Assembly: GCA_041745295.1 (NCBI GenBank)
Contig: JBGTJE010000043.1
Coordinates: 1 to 64,000, forward strand
Reading direction: 5' to 3'
DNA from: JANMEB01 sp041745295
Lineage (GTDB): Bacteria > Planctomycetota > Planctomycetia > Pirellulales > Pirellulaceae
DNA length: 64,000 nucleotides
This document shows positions 33,490 to 42,411 of the stretch, in pieces (position 1 is the first letter of the stretch; every line of letters starts with the position of its first letter). A program made the translations under genes and the position numbers. The notes beneath the pieces are model-generated. The model saw only the letters and a list, made by a program, of their open reading frames with translations, was not told the origin of the DNA and searched no databases.

Positions 33490-36400
33490 ATGCGATCAAG
33501 ATTGGTTTTGGCGTGGGTTGGCGTTCAACTGTTTTTGGCGACAGCGCGGCTCGTGGCACAGACAACAGGTGCGGTCGGCGACGATCGAGATCCGAAGGCC
33601 GCCGTCGAAAAACTCGATGTGGCCAAGGGGCTGGAGGCGACCCTGTTTGCTTCAGAGCCGGAACTGCTCAGTCTCACCAATTTGGACGTCGATCACCGTG
33701 GCCGAGTTTGGGTTTGCGAAGTGGTGAATTACCGCGGCCACAACGGAGAGCGCCCCGCAGGAGATCGGATCCTGATTTGCAGCGACACCAATGGAGACGG
33801 AATCTGCGACCAGACGAAAGTTTACTATCAAGGTCGCGACGTCGATTCGGCGATGGGCATTTGCGTCTTGGGGAATAAGGTCATCGTCTCGTGTTCGCCG
33901 AACATCTTGGTTTTTAGCGACGACGACGGCGACGATCTTCCCGACCGCAAAGAGCTGTTGTTCAGCAAGACGGGGAGCAGTCAACACGATCATGCCGCCC
34001 ACTCATTTCAATTCGGTCCGGACGGCAAACTCTATTGGAATTTTGGAAACGAAGGCCATTCAATTCACGACGCGGCCGGAAACCCGGTGTCGGACTCGCA
34101 TGGCCGACTGGTCGTCGATCGCGGTCAGCCGTATTGGGGCGGCATGGTCTTTCGCTGCAACTTGGATGGTTCCCACCTAGAGGTCTTGGCGCATAACTTT
34201 CGAAACAATTACGAGGTCGCGGTCGACTCATTTGGCACGCTTTGGCAATCGGATAATGACGACGATGGCAATCGCGGCGTGCGGATCAACTTCGTCATGG
34301 AGTACGGCAATTTTGGCTATCTCGACGAGAAAACAGGAGCCGGCTGGCAAAATAAACGAACGGGAATGGAAAGCGAAATTCCGCGGCGCCATTGGCACCA
34401 AGACGATCCAGGCGTAGTTCCAAACCTACTAGTGACCGGGGCCGGTTCGCCCACCGGGATCACCGTTTACGAAGGTTTCTTGTTGCCGAAACCGTTTTGG
34501 AACCAAATGATTCACTGCGATGCGGGTCCGAACGTGGTTCGGTCGTATCCCGTCGTTCGGCAAGGGGCCGGTTATCAAGTCGACCAAGTTCTCGATGTGC
34601 TGCACGGGGCGCGGGACAATTGGTTTCGGCCGGCCGATGTCTGCGTCGCTCCGGATGGCTCGCTATTTGTGACGGATTGGTACGACCCGGGAGTGGGCGG
34701 ACATGCCATGGGGGACATGGAGCGTGGGCGGTTGTTTCGAATCGCCCCGCCGGGCACAAAATACGAAATTCGAGACTTTGACTTTGATCGGCCTGAGTCT
34801 GCGGTCGAGGCGCTCAAAAATCCTTGCAACTCGGTCCGTTTTCTGGCGTGGACCGCTTTGAAGCAATTTGGGGCAAAGGCCGAATCAGCACTGTGGAAAA
34901 TGGCGAGCGATCCAAATCCTCGGTTTCGAGCCCGCGCTTTGTGGCTTCTATTGGAAATGGATGGCCAAGTCGAGGACACGCTGGCTCATGCTGCGCAGGA
35001 CCGCGATGAAGACATTCGTTGCCAAGCGGTTCGTATGGCACGAAGGCAGAAATCAAACTTGGGAAAGTGGCTATCGCGCTGGATCGATGATCCCACGCCG
35101 TCAGTTCGCCGTGAGCTGGCGATCGCCCTGCATGAATATCGCAGCGCCGACGCGGCGACGCTGTGGGCGCAATTGGCCGTCGAATACGATGCGGGCGACC
35201 GCTGGTTTTTGGAGGCACTAGGGATTGCGGCGGACGATCGTTGGAACGAGTTTTTGGCGGCTTGGATGGCACGCGTGGGGAATGACTGGAAGAGTCCGAA
35301 TGGAATCGACCTGATATGGCGAAGTCGAGCGGATCAGACGCCCGAGTTGATTGCGCAGTTATTGGAGGAAAACTCCATCGACTCATCAACTGCAATGCGT
35401 TTATTTCGCGCGCTGGATTTTCAGGATCCAAAACAACGCGATGAGTCGATGCTCAGATTGATTCGAAAGGCTGAACAGCTTGCCACGACCGAGAAACGAC
35501 TACCGGTCGCATCGTTGATTGAAATAGCCTCTCGAACACCGAATTTCTTGGGAACCGATTTCCCGAACATTCGTGCGACGCTGGTTGAGTACTTAACCGA
35601 TTCCGCACCCACGAACGAGTTTGTCGAGTTGGCTTCGCGATTTCGTTTTCCGGAGCTTGAGGATCGTCTGTTGCAGACCGTACTCACATCGACGGATCGC
35701 AACGAAATGGGTTCGGCGACAGGGTCAATTCTCGCGATGAAAGGCGGCCCACGGTTGCTTAAATTCATCAGCGTTTCCAAGGAACCACAACAGGTTGCTG
35801 TGGTGCAAGGTTTGCGCTGGTCCAACGCCGCGGAGGCGCGCTTTTTGTTGGAGTCACTTTTTGAAGATTCAAACTTGAGCGCCTTGGTGCGGAGCGAAAT
35901 CGTCAAAGCCTTGGGGCAATGGCCCGAGGGTCAACTCTTTTTGTTGCAACAGGTGAAAGACGGAAAACTTTCCGAGGAGCTGCGATATCCGGCCGCCAAT
36001 ATTCTGCTCACGTCCGGTGACACAGCGATTCGAGATGAAGCCGCAAAGCATTTGGTGCTGCCGGCCTCGGCACAGAATACTCCCCTGCCGCCTTTGGCCC
36101 AGTTGATTGAACGGCATGGCGATTCACAGCGCGGACAGGACGTCTTTGTGAATGCCGGGACCTGTGCAAAGTGCCACATCGTCAAGGGCGCTGGGACGGA
36201 GGTCGGCCCGGACCTTTCGGAAGTTGGCAGCAAACTATCCGTCGAAGCGATGTACGAATCGATTTTGAATCCTAGTGCCGGGATCAGCCACAACTATGAA
36301 ATGTACCGACTGTTATTGACCGACGGCCGGACGCTATCTGGAGTTTTGATCAGCAAGACGGCCAGTGAAATCATCCTCAAGGACAAAGAGGCCGTGTTGC

Positions 36401-36537
36401 TGAAAATCCCGGCCGCGGACGTTGACGAGCTAACTCAGCAGCAAAAGTCATTGATGCCCGACGACTTGCAAAAGCAACTCACCGAGGAGCAACTCGTCGA
36501 CGTGATCGAGTACATGCAAACGCTGAAGAAGCAGTAA
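33490..36537 (+). CDS. PVC-type propeller/HEAT/CxxCH heme-binding protein
   Basis: A 1015-aa exported protein. After a signal peptide (LVLAWVGVQLFLATARLVA) comes the membrane-bound-dehydrogenase-like propeller of planctomycetes and verrucomicrobia (about 40-430): LEATLFASEPELLSLTNLDVDHRGRVWVCEVVNYRG, QHDHAAHSFQFGPDGKLYWNFGNEG, RCNLDGSHLEVLAHNFRNNYEVAVD, GLFVTDWYDPGVGGH. HEAT-like helices fill the middle (about 440-860). A C-terminal cytochrome c domain has CAKCH at Cys892-His896. The protein probably oxidises a sugar or alcohol in the periplasm and passes electrons through its heme. It is monocistronic. Start ATG 33490 has AGGGGAA upstream. Confidence 0.92.
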   Translation: MRSRLVLAWVGVQLFLATARLVAQTTGAVGDDRDPKAAVEKLDVAKGLEATLFASEPELLSLTNLDVDHRGRVWVCEVVNYRGHNGERPAGDRILICSDTNGDGICDQTKVYYQGRDVDSAMGICVLGNKVIVSCSPNILVFSDDDGDDLPDRKELLFSKTGSSQHDHAAHSFQFGPDGKLYWNFGNEGHSIHDAAGNPVSDSHGRLVVDRGQPYWGGMVFRCNLDGSHLEVLAHNFRNNYEVAVDSFGTLWQSDNDDDGNRGVRINFVMEYGNFGYLDEKTGAGWQNKRTGMESEIPRRHWHQDDPGVVPNLLVTGAGSPTGITVYEGFLLPKPFWNQMIHCDAGPNVVRSYPVVRQGAGYQVDQVLDVLHGARDNWFRPADVCVAPDGSLFVTDWYDPGVGGHAMGDMERGRLFRIAPPGTKYEIRDFDFDRPESAVEALKNPCNSVRFLAWTALKQFGAKAESALWKMASDPNPRFRARALWLLLEMDGQVEDTLAHAAQDRDEDIRCQAVRMARRQKSNLGKWLSRWIDDPTPSVRRELAIALHEYRSADAATLWAQLAVEYDAGDRWFLEALGIAADDRWNEFLAAWMARVGNDWKSPNGIDLIWRSRADQTPELIAQLLEENSIDSSTAMRLFRALDFQDPKQRDESMLRLIRKAEQLATTEKRLPVASLIEIASRTPNFLGTDFPNIRATLVEYLTDSAPTNEFVELASRFRFPELEDRLLQTVLTSTDRNEMGSATGSILAMKGGPRLLKFISVSKEPQQVAVVQGLRWSNAAEARFLLESLFEDSNLSALVRSEIVKALGQWPEGQLFLLQQVKDGKLSEELRYPAANILLTSGDTAIRDEAAKHLVLPASAQNTPLPPLAQLIERHGDSQRGQDVFVNAGTCAKCHIVKGAGTEVGPDLSEVGSKLSVEAMYESILNPSAGISHNYEMYRLLLTDGRTLSGVLISKTASEIILKDKEAVLLKIPAADVDELTQQQKSLMPDDLQKQLTEEQLVDVIEYMQTLKKQ

Positions 36538-36570
36538 GTTCGTGGCCCGACGCGAATCATTGTTGCGATT

Positions 36571-36671
36571 CTTTCCCTCCCCCGCGCAGCGTAAGGATCG
36601 CCGTATGCTGTTTCGCGCGTCGCGACTCTTTCCCTTCCCCGCTTCGTGGTGAGGGATAGGGAGGGGGTCTT
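36571..36671. repeat. CCCTCCC hairpin repeats after the PVC cytochrome gene
   Basis: TTTCCCTCCCCCGCGCAGCG (36571-36590) and TTTCCCTTCCCCGCTTCGTG with GTGAGGGATAGGGAGGGGG (36629-36667) are two more members of the pyrimidine/purine hairpin family, followed by TCTTGATTTT. The second might terminate transcription, but has only a short T run. Confidence 0.55.
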
Positions 36672-36758
36672 GATTTTGACAATGCCGTGACCATCCCCTC
36701 TTGGATCTTTCAAGCACAGCGCGCCCGCGGCACAGCCGCATTAAACTCGAAGCTGGAC

Positions 36759-37106
36759 TTACGCGCTCTTTGATTTGAATTGTACATAGAGCGTTGTCGG
36801 CGCGTTTTCAAAATACTTGAATAATGCCGGACACAACCAGCCGTCGAGGTCCAACGCCGGGCTGTAATACCAATTGCCGCCGTGCTCTTCGCGCCGCCAT
36901 TCGAATACCGCACCGTAGCCCGGAAATGGTCCAGCAGAAAAAATCATGGTGAATCCGGCTTCGGCGTTGGGAATGTCGCCGACCATCTTGTCAATGATCG
37001 TGTCGGCGCCCGACACGAATGGCTCTTGGACAAGGCCGACTCGGTCGTCGTCGAAGACCCACATGCCTTCGTGCTTGTACGGGTGAATTGCGATAATCGT
37101 GTTCAT
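36759..37106 (-). CDS. DUF6717-like small protein, 115 aa
   Basis: Starts MNTIIAIHPYKHEGMWVFDDDRVGLVQEPFVSGADTIIDKMV and continues with AGFTMIFSAGPFPGYGAVFEWRREEHGGNWYYSPALDLDGWLCPALFKYFENAPTTLYVQF (excerpted features: IHPYKHEGMWVFDD, FPGYGAVFEWRR, GWLCPALFKYF). I recognise this as the family usually named DUF6717, found scattered in bacteria with no known function. The frame is open to 37178 but ATG 37106 begins the conserved part. No signal peptide. Confidence 0.75.
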   Translation of the reverse strand: MNTIIAIHPYKHEGMWVFDDDRVGLVQEPFVSGADTIIDKMVGDIPNAEAGFTMIFSAGPFPGYGAVFEWRREEHGGNWYYSPALDLDGWLCPALFKYFENAPTTLYVQFKSKSA

Positions 37107-37168
37107 TGTCGTCGTCTTTAAGTGAGTATTAGGCTGTGTCTCAAAACATGCCATGCGCCGTAGTGTCA

Positions 37169-37194
37169 TCAGCCGCAACGCGCTAGCGTCCGGT
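37169..37194. repeat. 26-bp dispersed repeat, copy 1
   Basis: The 26-mer (core CAGCCGCAACGCGCTAGCGT) is the exact reverse complement of 62279-62304, 25 kb away. It contains the inner palindrome ACGCGCTAGCGT-like core CGCTAGCG. A further GGGCTATCGCCCTGCGGCTG block lies at 37222-37241. A short related piece, CAGCCGCA, occurs at 53610. Confidence 0.8.
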
Positions 37195-37364
37195 ACTTAA
37201 GCTGTTGTTCAAGAAAAACCGTGGGCTATCGCCCTGCGGCTGATGCATTGAAACACCGCATAGTTGTCCTCAACGGACTAGTGTGAGGCTTGAGGCGACA
37301 GGCGTGAGGGAAGAACGGGGACGGACTCCATTCTGATTCCTCAAGCCTCACGCCTCATCCCTGC

Positions 37365-38696
37365 TCACGGTCGCCGGCCTTCGGGGAGGAATAACTCGTT
37401 GACCTTGTTCGGGACGACCGCATCGGCCGCGGCGCCGTTCCAAGGCGGGATGGCGGACTTGCCGGGGGGATACAACGACTCCATTGGCTCCCAGACTTCG
37501 TCGACTTTGTCGGTGAATAAATCGCCAATCAATAGGTCGGTTAGTTTTCCTTTGAGATGGGGAAACTGACGGACGAAGTGGCCGAAGCTGAATCCGTCAT
37601 AATACTCGCACACCAAGCGACGCATCCGATCGACCCCTTGGTTGAAGCCGTCTCCCCATTTGCCGAGTTGCTCGACCGAGACATCATCGCGACCGATGCC
37701 CTCGATGATCGCATCGGCAGCCATTTCGCCGGACTTCAAGGCCAACAAGACCCCCGACGAATACAGCGGGTCCAAGAATCCCAGGGCATCGCCGACCAAG
37801 ACCCAGCCGTCGCCGGCGACTTTTTTCGCGCGATATGAATAGTCCTTGGTTGCAAAATACCCCGTGGTGCGTCGCGCACTCGCGACCCGATCGCGCACCG
37901 CCGGGCAACGCTCAACCTCTTCGGTGTACGTCTGTTCGTGGCTCCCTCGATCCTTAAACAAATAATCGAACGGTGCCACGACTCCGACACTCACGATGTT
38001 GTTGTGGAGCGGGATATACCAAAACCAGCCTTGTCGGTTCGCAGTTTGCAGGACGATGGTCGCTCCTTCATCTTTGCCCGTGTCGCGGTATGCTCCCTCC
38101 CAATACGTCCAGATCGCCCCTTTATTCAGCACGGGATCCCACACCCGCAGCTTGCAACGATTCTGCAGAAGACCGCTTTGGCCGCTGGCGTCCACCACGA
38201 CTTTCGCGCGGATCTCCCGGTTCGTGCCGTCTTCCAAAATGACTTTTACTCCGACGGCGCGGTCGCCTTCAAAGATTACGTCGCGTACCCGTGCCCCTTG
38301 ATGGACCTCAACACCGTTCTCGCGAGCATTGGCGATCATCATTGCGTCGAATTCGCTGCGCACGACCTGCCAAGTCTGTGAGCACTCGTGCGGCTTGTTA
38401 TCCCAAAAGTAAAACGGGGCCGACAATTTGCCGTTGGCGTTAACGAATTGCACACTGTATTTTTTGACAAAGTGGCTCTGTTGCATCTTGGGGAGCATCC
38501 CCAGCCGTTTTAGCACCCAGTACGTTTCCGGGATCAGCGACTCGCCGATATGGAATCGTGGGAACCGGTCGCGCTCATACAAGGCGACGCGTAGACCCCC
38601 TTGGGCGAGCAAGGTCGATGTCGTGGCACCGGCCGGACCACCGCCGATGACCACCGCGTCAAAATCTTTGCGATCGTTCGCAATTTCGTTCTTCAT
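37365..38696 (-). CDS. Flavin-dependent halogenase-like oxidoreductase
   Basis: A 443-aa FAD protein. The Rossmann FAD motif is AVVIGGGPAGATTSTLL (about 15-31), followed by HIGESLIPETYWVLKRLG. Two motifs that distinguish FADH2-dependent halogenases from other monooxygenases are present: GWFWYIP (WxWxIP, 224-229) and FLDPLYSSG (FxxPxxSxxG, 307-315). KK at 78-79 could supply the catalytic lysine of halogenases. It also resembles geranylgeranyl reductases, and planctomycete genomes carry many such genes annotated simply as NAD(P)/FAD-dependent oxidoreductase. No carrier protein, NRPS/PKS or flavin reductase gene is nearby, so a free small molecule or lipid substrate is more likely. Halogenation is inference. 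Confidence 0.8.
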   Translation of the reverse strand: MKNEIANDRKDFDAVVIGGGPAGATTSTLLAQGGLRVALYERDRFPRFHIGESLIPETYWVLKRLGMLPKMQQSHFVKKYSVQFVNANGKLSAPFYFWDNKPHECSQTWQVVRSEFDAMMIANARENGVEVHQGARVRDVIFEGDRAVGVKVILEDGTNREIRAKVVVDASGQSGLLQNRCKLRVWDPVLNKGAIWTYWEGAYRDTGKDEGATIVLQTANRQGWFWYIPLHNNIVSVGVVAPFDYLFKDRGSHEQTYTEEVERCPAVRDRVASARRTTGYFATKDYSYRAKKVAGDGWVLVGDALGFLDPLYSSGVLLALKSGEMAADAIIEGIGRDDVSVEQLGKWGDGFNQGVDRMRRLVCEYYDGFSFGHFVRQFPHLKGKLTDLLIGDLFTDKVDEVWEPMESLYPPGKSAIPPWNGAAADAVVPNKVNELFLPEGRRP

Positions 38697-38808
38697 CTAA
38701 AATTCCTGTGCTGGCCTTTGGGTTAATGCACAAATTATACCTTGATTCACGTCGATTGCGCTTCGTTGGCAATGGAAGCCTGACGAGCAAGCGAAGAAAC
38801 TTTTTCCC

Positions 38809-38910
38809 TCGTTCCCATGCTCCCGCGTGGGAACGCGCTGTCTTCGAGGCTCCGCCTCGGTCGGAGGGAGCCGACGGTCCATTGACTTCCCACGCAGAAG
38901 CATGGGAACC
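38809..38910. repeat. Composite CGTTCCCATGC / GAGGCTCCGCCTC repeat
   Basis: CGTTCCCATGCTCCCGCGTGGGAACG (38809-38834 region) is followed by GCTGTCTTCGAGGCTCCGCCTCGG (38837-38860) and a third arm, TCCCACGCAGAAGCATGGGAA (38888-38908). The first two blocks are the reverse complement of the composite element at 31001-31056, with substitutions in the loop. Confidence 0.75.
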
Positions 38911-38926
38911 AGTTGAATAAATACGT

Positions 38927-39346
38927 TCATCGCTGGCTGGCGACGATCCCGTACGTAAACAGCGACAGGGCGATGATCGTCCCCCACTGAACGAGCGTGG
39001 ACTGAAGCTTGGCTCGCGCGACGTAGTCGTTCGGAAGGGAAAGCTGCCTGAGGCGGCGAAAAACCGCAATCCGAAGGATCGCTGAAATGGCCAGGCATAA
39101 CACGACGCCAATCGGAAAGGCCACAAAGAATAATCGCGGACTTGAATAGCCCAGCGCCAACACAAGCAGCATGATTCCAATGGGAAGATAGGTCGCCAGC
39201 GATCGTTGCTTTGAAAATGCGTCCACCAGCTTCAGCTTTTCGTCCGACGAAAGACTGGCGTAGTTTCGCTCGCTGAAGTACCGGTTTGACGCGATCGTGG
39301 CGAAGTAAACCAAGACGCCAATGAGAACAAACCCTTCTGGATTCAT
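38927..39346 (-). CDS. Four-helix membrane protein of unknown function, 139 aa
   Basis: Hydrophobic segments: FVLIGVLVYFATIASN, LATYLPIGIMLLVLALGY, LFFVAFPIGVVLCLAISAIL and QWGTIIALSLFTYGIVA. The loop between the first two is charged (RNYASLSSDEKLKLVDAFSKQRS). No family recognised. ATG 39346 starts MNPEGFVL; ATG 39361 (MVENRMNPEG) is a possible alternative. Confidence 0.65.
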   Translation of the reverse strand: MNPEGFVLIGVLVYFATIASNRYFSERNYASLSSDEKLKLVDAFSKQRSLATYLPIGIMLLVLALGYSSPRLFFVAFPIGVVLCLAISAILRIAVFRRLRQLSLPNDYVARAKLQSTLVQWGTIIALSLFTYGIVASQR

Positions 39347-39757
39347 TCTGTTTTCTACCATTTCGGACCTAAAATCATTCGCCGCCCGTGCGGAGGTTCC
39401 ATTATAAAACAACCCCGCCAGGCAGGCGGGTGCATTTTGTTTTTAGGTTGCAGCCATTTTTTCTTGTGCATTTTCGAACGCCCAACTTGCGAAGACTCGT
39501 AGGTTCTCGTCGTTATGCTCGAGCATGCGTGCATGAGTTGTTCTAGAGATGATTTATTTGGTCCCACGCCTACGCTTCGGGTTGGGATTGGAATCGGCGG
39601 ACTATGCTTTTTAGGATTGATGTCGCTTTGGCACGGTGGATGCACTATTTAGGTCATGGCGAGGGGTTCGTTTTTCGGGCAAAACCCTAAACGGGCCCTT
39701 TCCTCGCCGAATTCAGCGAAAGTCCAGTGGATGGGCAATAAGCAAGGGATTGAGAGT
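39347..39757. other. Intergenic region between divergent genes
   Basis: About 410 bases between a small membrane protein gene (minus) and the WxxGxW-repeat gene (plus). A CCCGCCAGGCAGGCGGG palindrome lies at 39412-39428. An in-frame extension of the downstream gene to 39656 has no conserved sequence. No convincing promoter pair is seen. Confidence 0.4.
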
Positions 39758-42265
39758 ATGACCAAATTGACGACACGTTGTCGCGAATGCGCAACAGTTT
39801 CGATATGTGTTTGTTTGACGTTGGCCGCCTCCGTGTGCGGATTATTATGGAGCGCAAGAGTCTTGACGGCTCAAGAAGCTGCCGTCTCGGTCTTACTGCA
39901 GGCACAGGCTCAAGAGAATATCTTGCCGCCTCCGGCCGTGCAGGCTCCTGCAGCGGAGCGTGTCGAAGCTCCGACGCCGTCGACGTACTCGGCTCAAGAA
40001 CCGCGCGAGGATGTTGAAGTCTTGATGCGCGGACCTCTGCACGAAGCCTTTGCCAATGTGCACCAAACAAATCCAGTGGCGGGTCCGGTGATGGAGCAAC
40101 GGCCGCCCGAACCCATTGAGGAACTACTGCCGGAGTACAAACCCGATGGTGAAAACATCAAGTGGATAACCGGATATTGGTCATGGGATGACGAGACGTC
40201 GCAGTTCATCTGGGTGAGCGGCCTTTGGCGCGAAGTCCCTCCGGGACAGCGCTGGATTCCGGGATATTGGGAAGAAGCCAACCCGGGTTTTCGCTGGGTC
40301 TCCGGATTCTGGACCGCCGCTGCGACCGAGGAACTTTCCTACTTGCCGGCACCTCCAGAAAGTCTTGAACAAGGTCCGTCGTCAGGCGCACCGAGTGATA
40401 ACTATTTTTACTCGCCGGGAAACTGGGTCTACCAAAGCGAATCCTACCAATGGCAGCCAGGATACTGGCAGCCAAGCGTTGAAAACTGGGTTTGGATTCC
40501 GGCGCGATACATGTGGACTCCAGGCGGGTACGTTTACTGCGCGGGGTACTGGGACCGGTTGTTCCAGGATCGCGGCGTCTGTTTCGCGCCCGTTCGATTC
40601 ATACAGCCCGTTTATTATCGGCCGCAGTTCTATTATCGGCCGGTTTGCCGCATCGTCACCAACGCCAGTATTTTTGTGCACTTGTTTGTTCGGCCAAGCT
40701 ACGGTCACTATTACTTTGGCGACTGGTACGGCGATCATTATGGGCGGCGAGGCTACTGCTCGTGGGTCAATTACCCAAGCCGCTACCGGGGCTACGATTC
40801 GCTTTACAATTATTACCACTACGGGCACACCCCGTACCGCAACACGACCTTCATCCATTGGGCGGAGACTCAACATCGGCATTACGAGGATCACGCCGAT
40901 TATCGACCGAGACATACCTATCGCGCGGAAAACTACCGCGATGACGACCACCAGCACGACGGCGACCGCGAACACGACCGGCGGCAAGTGTCGTCCGACC
41001 GTGAGGCGCCTTTGGTTGAAGATTTGGACCGCCACGTGCGAAGGGTCGCAAGCGCAACGAGCGGCGAGGGGCGCACCGCCAGCGCTCGGTTCCATCGCGT
41101 TGATGACGCCGATCAAAGAATTGCTCGCGAAACGGCCGTTCCGATTCGTGACTTGCAAGCCGCGCGGCACAAAATCGAAACGAGTCGACGGGTGAACACC
41201 GCTTCATTGAACCAGCAATCCAAGGTTGACGTGTCCAATGGCCGCGTTAGGGCTGCGAGGCCAGAGATCAAACTGGCGCTTCCCAAATCCAAGGAAATCG
41301 AAGGTGGCGTGAACCATGCTAGGTCTCGACCGGACAAAATCGGTAGCGAATTCGCCGTTGAGAAACGGGTCGCCTCGGATAAACCGAACGACTCGCGAAC
41401 GCCCACTTTGAACCGAGGGCCTTCGTCCGATGCTCGCTCGGCTCGTCGAGCCGATGGAGAAAACGCCAATCGATTGAACGAGGCTAAGGGCTCAGAAAAA
41501 TCTGACAAAGTGAACCCACGGCGACAGTCCGGCGCAACGTCTGTAAATGATGCGACGCCTCAAGCGTCGCCGAACTCTTCGGCTGATCGCAAAATCGGTG
41601 GCGCGGATATCAAACCTCCCAAGGCGACGCAAGCCGAACGGCCAACACGCGTACGCGATTCAAGCTCTGCGGAAAAATTGCCTCAGTCGAAGCCGGCGGA
41701 GCGCAATCGAATCAGAGACTCCGTGGCACCGTCGGGATCGCCGCCCGCCGGCGTTCCCCGAGAAGAACTAAAGCTCTCGCCACCGAGCGATCAGCCCAAG
41801 ATCAAGCTCGATTCGGGTAACCGCAACCAAGCGGCCCCGAAACAAATCGAGCGATCGCGCGGGTTGAACCAAGACCGAAACCAAAATCAGGCCAACCCAC
41901 CGCAGATTAAATCCCAAAAACAGGTCGAGCGGAGTGCACCGCGGAACGCTCCGGCGCCCGCAGCAACGCGCTTCGAACGGGCTCCGTCAGTTCTCAAGCA
42001 GGGTGGGCAAAATCACACCCAGCAACGCGCGAGGGATAAGCAAAACACGGTTATGTCACAATCGCCCCCGCGGCAAGCTCAACCGCAACCCAAGATCGAA
42101 CGACACCAAGTTCAGTCGCAACCCAAGGTTGAACGGCGTACGCCGGAAGTGCGTCAACAATCCTTTCGACCCTCGAATCAAGAATCGAAATCCAATCGGG
42201 CCTCATCGGCACCCTCGCGCGGATCGGAGTCCAAGCGAGGCGGCGACAAACCCAAAAAGGATTAA
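39758..42265 (+). CDS. WxxGxW-repeat protein with long charged, disordered tail
   Basis: An 835-aa exported protein with signal peptide (CATVSICVCLTLAASVCGLLW). Residues about 90-260 carry repeats of the WxPGYW/WVSGxW type: KWITGYWSWDD, IWVSGLWREVPPG, RWIPGYWEE, RWVSGFW, WQPGYWQPS. Next comes a Tyr/His/Arg-rich segment (PVYYRPQFYYRPV, GHYYFGDWYGDHYG, YNYYHYGHTPY). From about 400 to the end the protein is low-complexity and highly charged, rich in Arg, Lys, Asp, Pro, Gln and Ser, with almost no hydrophobic core. Such proteins are usually called YXWGXW-repeat proteins; they are suspected to be envelope or extracellular structural components. ATG 39758 is supported by AAGGGA 9 nt upstream and by the signal peptide. 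Confidence 0.75.
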   Translation: MTKLTTRCRECATVSICVCLTLAASVCGLLWSARVLTAQEAAVSVLLQAQAQENILPPPAVQAPAAERVEAPTPSTYSAQEPREDVEVLMRGPLHEAFANVHQTNPVAGPVMEQRPPEPIEELLPEYKPDGENIKWITGYWSWDDETSQFIWVSGLWREVPPGQRWIPGYWEEANPGFRWVSGFWTAAATEELSYLPAPPESLEQGPSSGAPSDNYFYSPGNWVYQSESYQWQPGYWQPSVENWVWIPARYMWTPGGYVYCAGYWDRLFQDRGVCFAPVRFIQPVYYRPQFYYRPVCRIVTNASIFVHLFVRPSYGHYYFGDWYGDHYGRRGYCSWVNYPSRYRGYDSLYNYYHYGHTPYRNTTFIHWAETQHRHYEDHADYRPRHTYRAENYRDDDHQHDGDREHDRRQVSSDREAPLVEDLDRHVRRVASATSGEGRTASARFHRVDDADQRIARETAVPIRDLQAARHKIETSRRVNTASLNQQSKVDVSNGRVRAARPEIKLALPKSKEIEGGVNHARSRPDKIGSEFAVEKRVASDKPNDSRTPTLNRGPSSDARSARRADGENANRLNEAKGSEKSDKVNPRRQSGATSVNDATPQASPNSSADRKIGGADIKPPKATQAERPTRVRDSSSAEKLPQSKPAERNRIRDSVAPSGSPPAGVPREELKLSPPSDQPKIKLDSGNRNQAAPKQIERSRGLNQDRNQNQANPPQIKSQKQVERSAPRNAPAPAATRFERAPSVLKQGGQNHTQQRARDKQNTVMSQSPPRQAQPQPKIERHQVQSQPKVERRTPEVRQQSFRPSNQESKSNRASSAPSRGSESKRGGDKPKKD

Positions 42266-42411
42266 AAGGGGTTGGCACCCCCCGAATACAAACACGACGC
42301 TCAAGCGAGTGGATCAAGATAGCGAACCATCGGGGTTTGGAAACTCACTTGTTCGGAACGCGAAACGGTTCGGAAGCCCCCGTCATCTAGAATCGAAACA
42401 AAAGCTTTCGC

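Noticed and set aside
37365..38696. A halogenated-natural-product gene cluster around the flavoprotein
   Set aside because: No NRPS, PKS, carrier protein, tailoring or flavin reductase genes are adjacent.
40382..41170. 262-codon minus-strand open frame inside the WxxGxW-repeat gene
   Set aside because: Antisense to a gene with a clear signal peptide and repeats; composition (Val/Ile/Arg-rich without pattern) is that of a shadow frame.
42268..42281. GGGGT-TGGC-ACCCC hairpin after the WxxGxW-repeat gene as a terminator
   Set aside because: No T tract follows the short stem.
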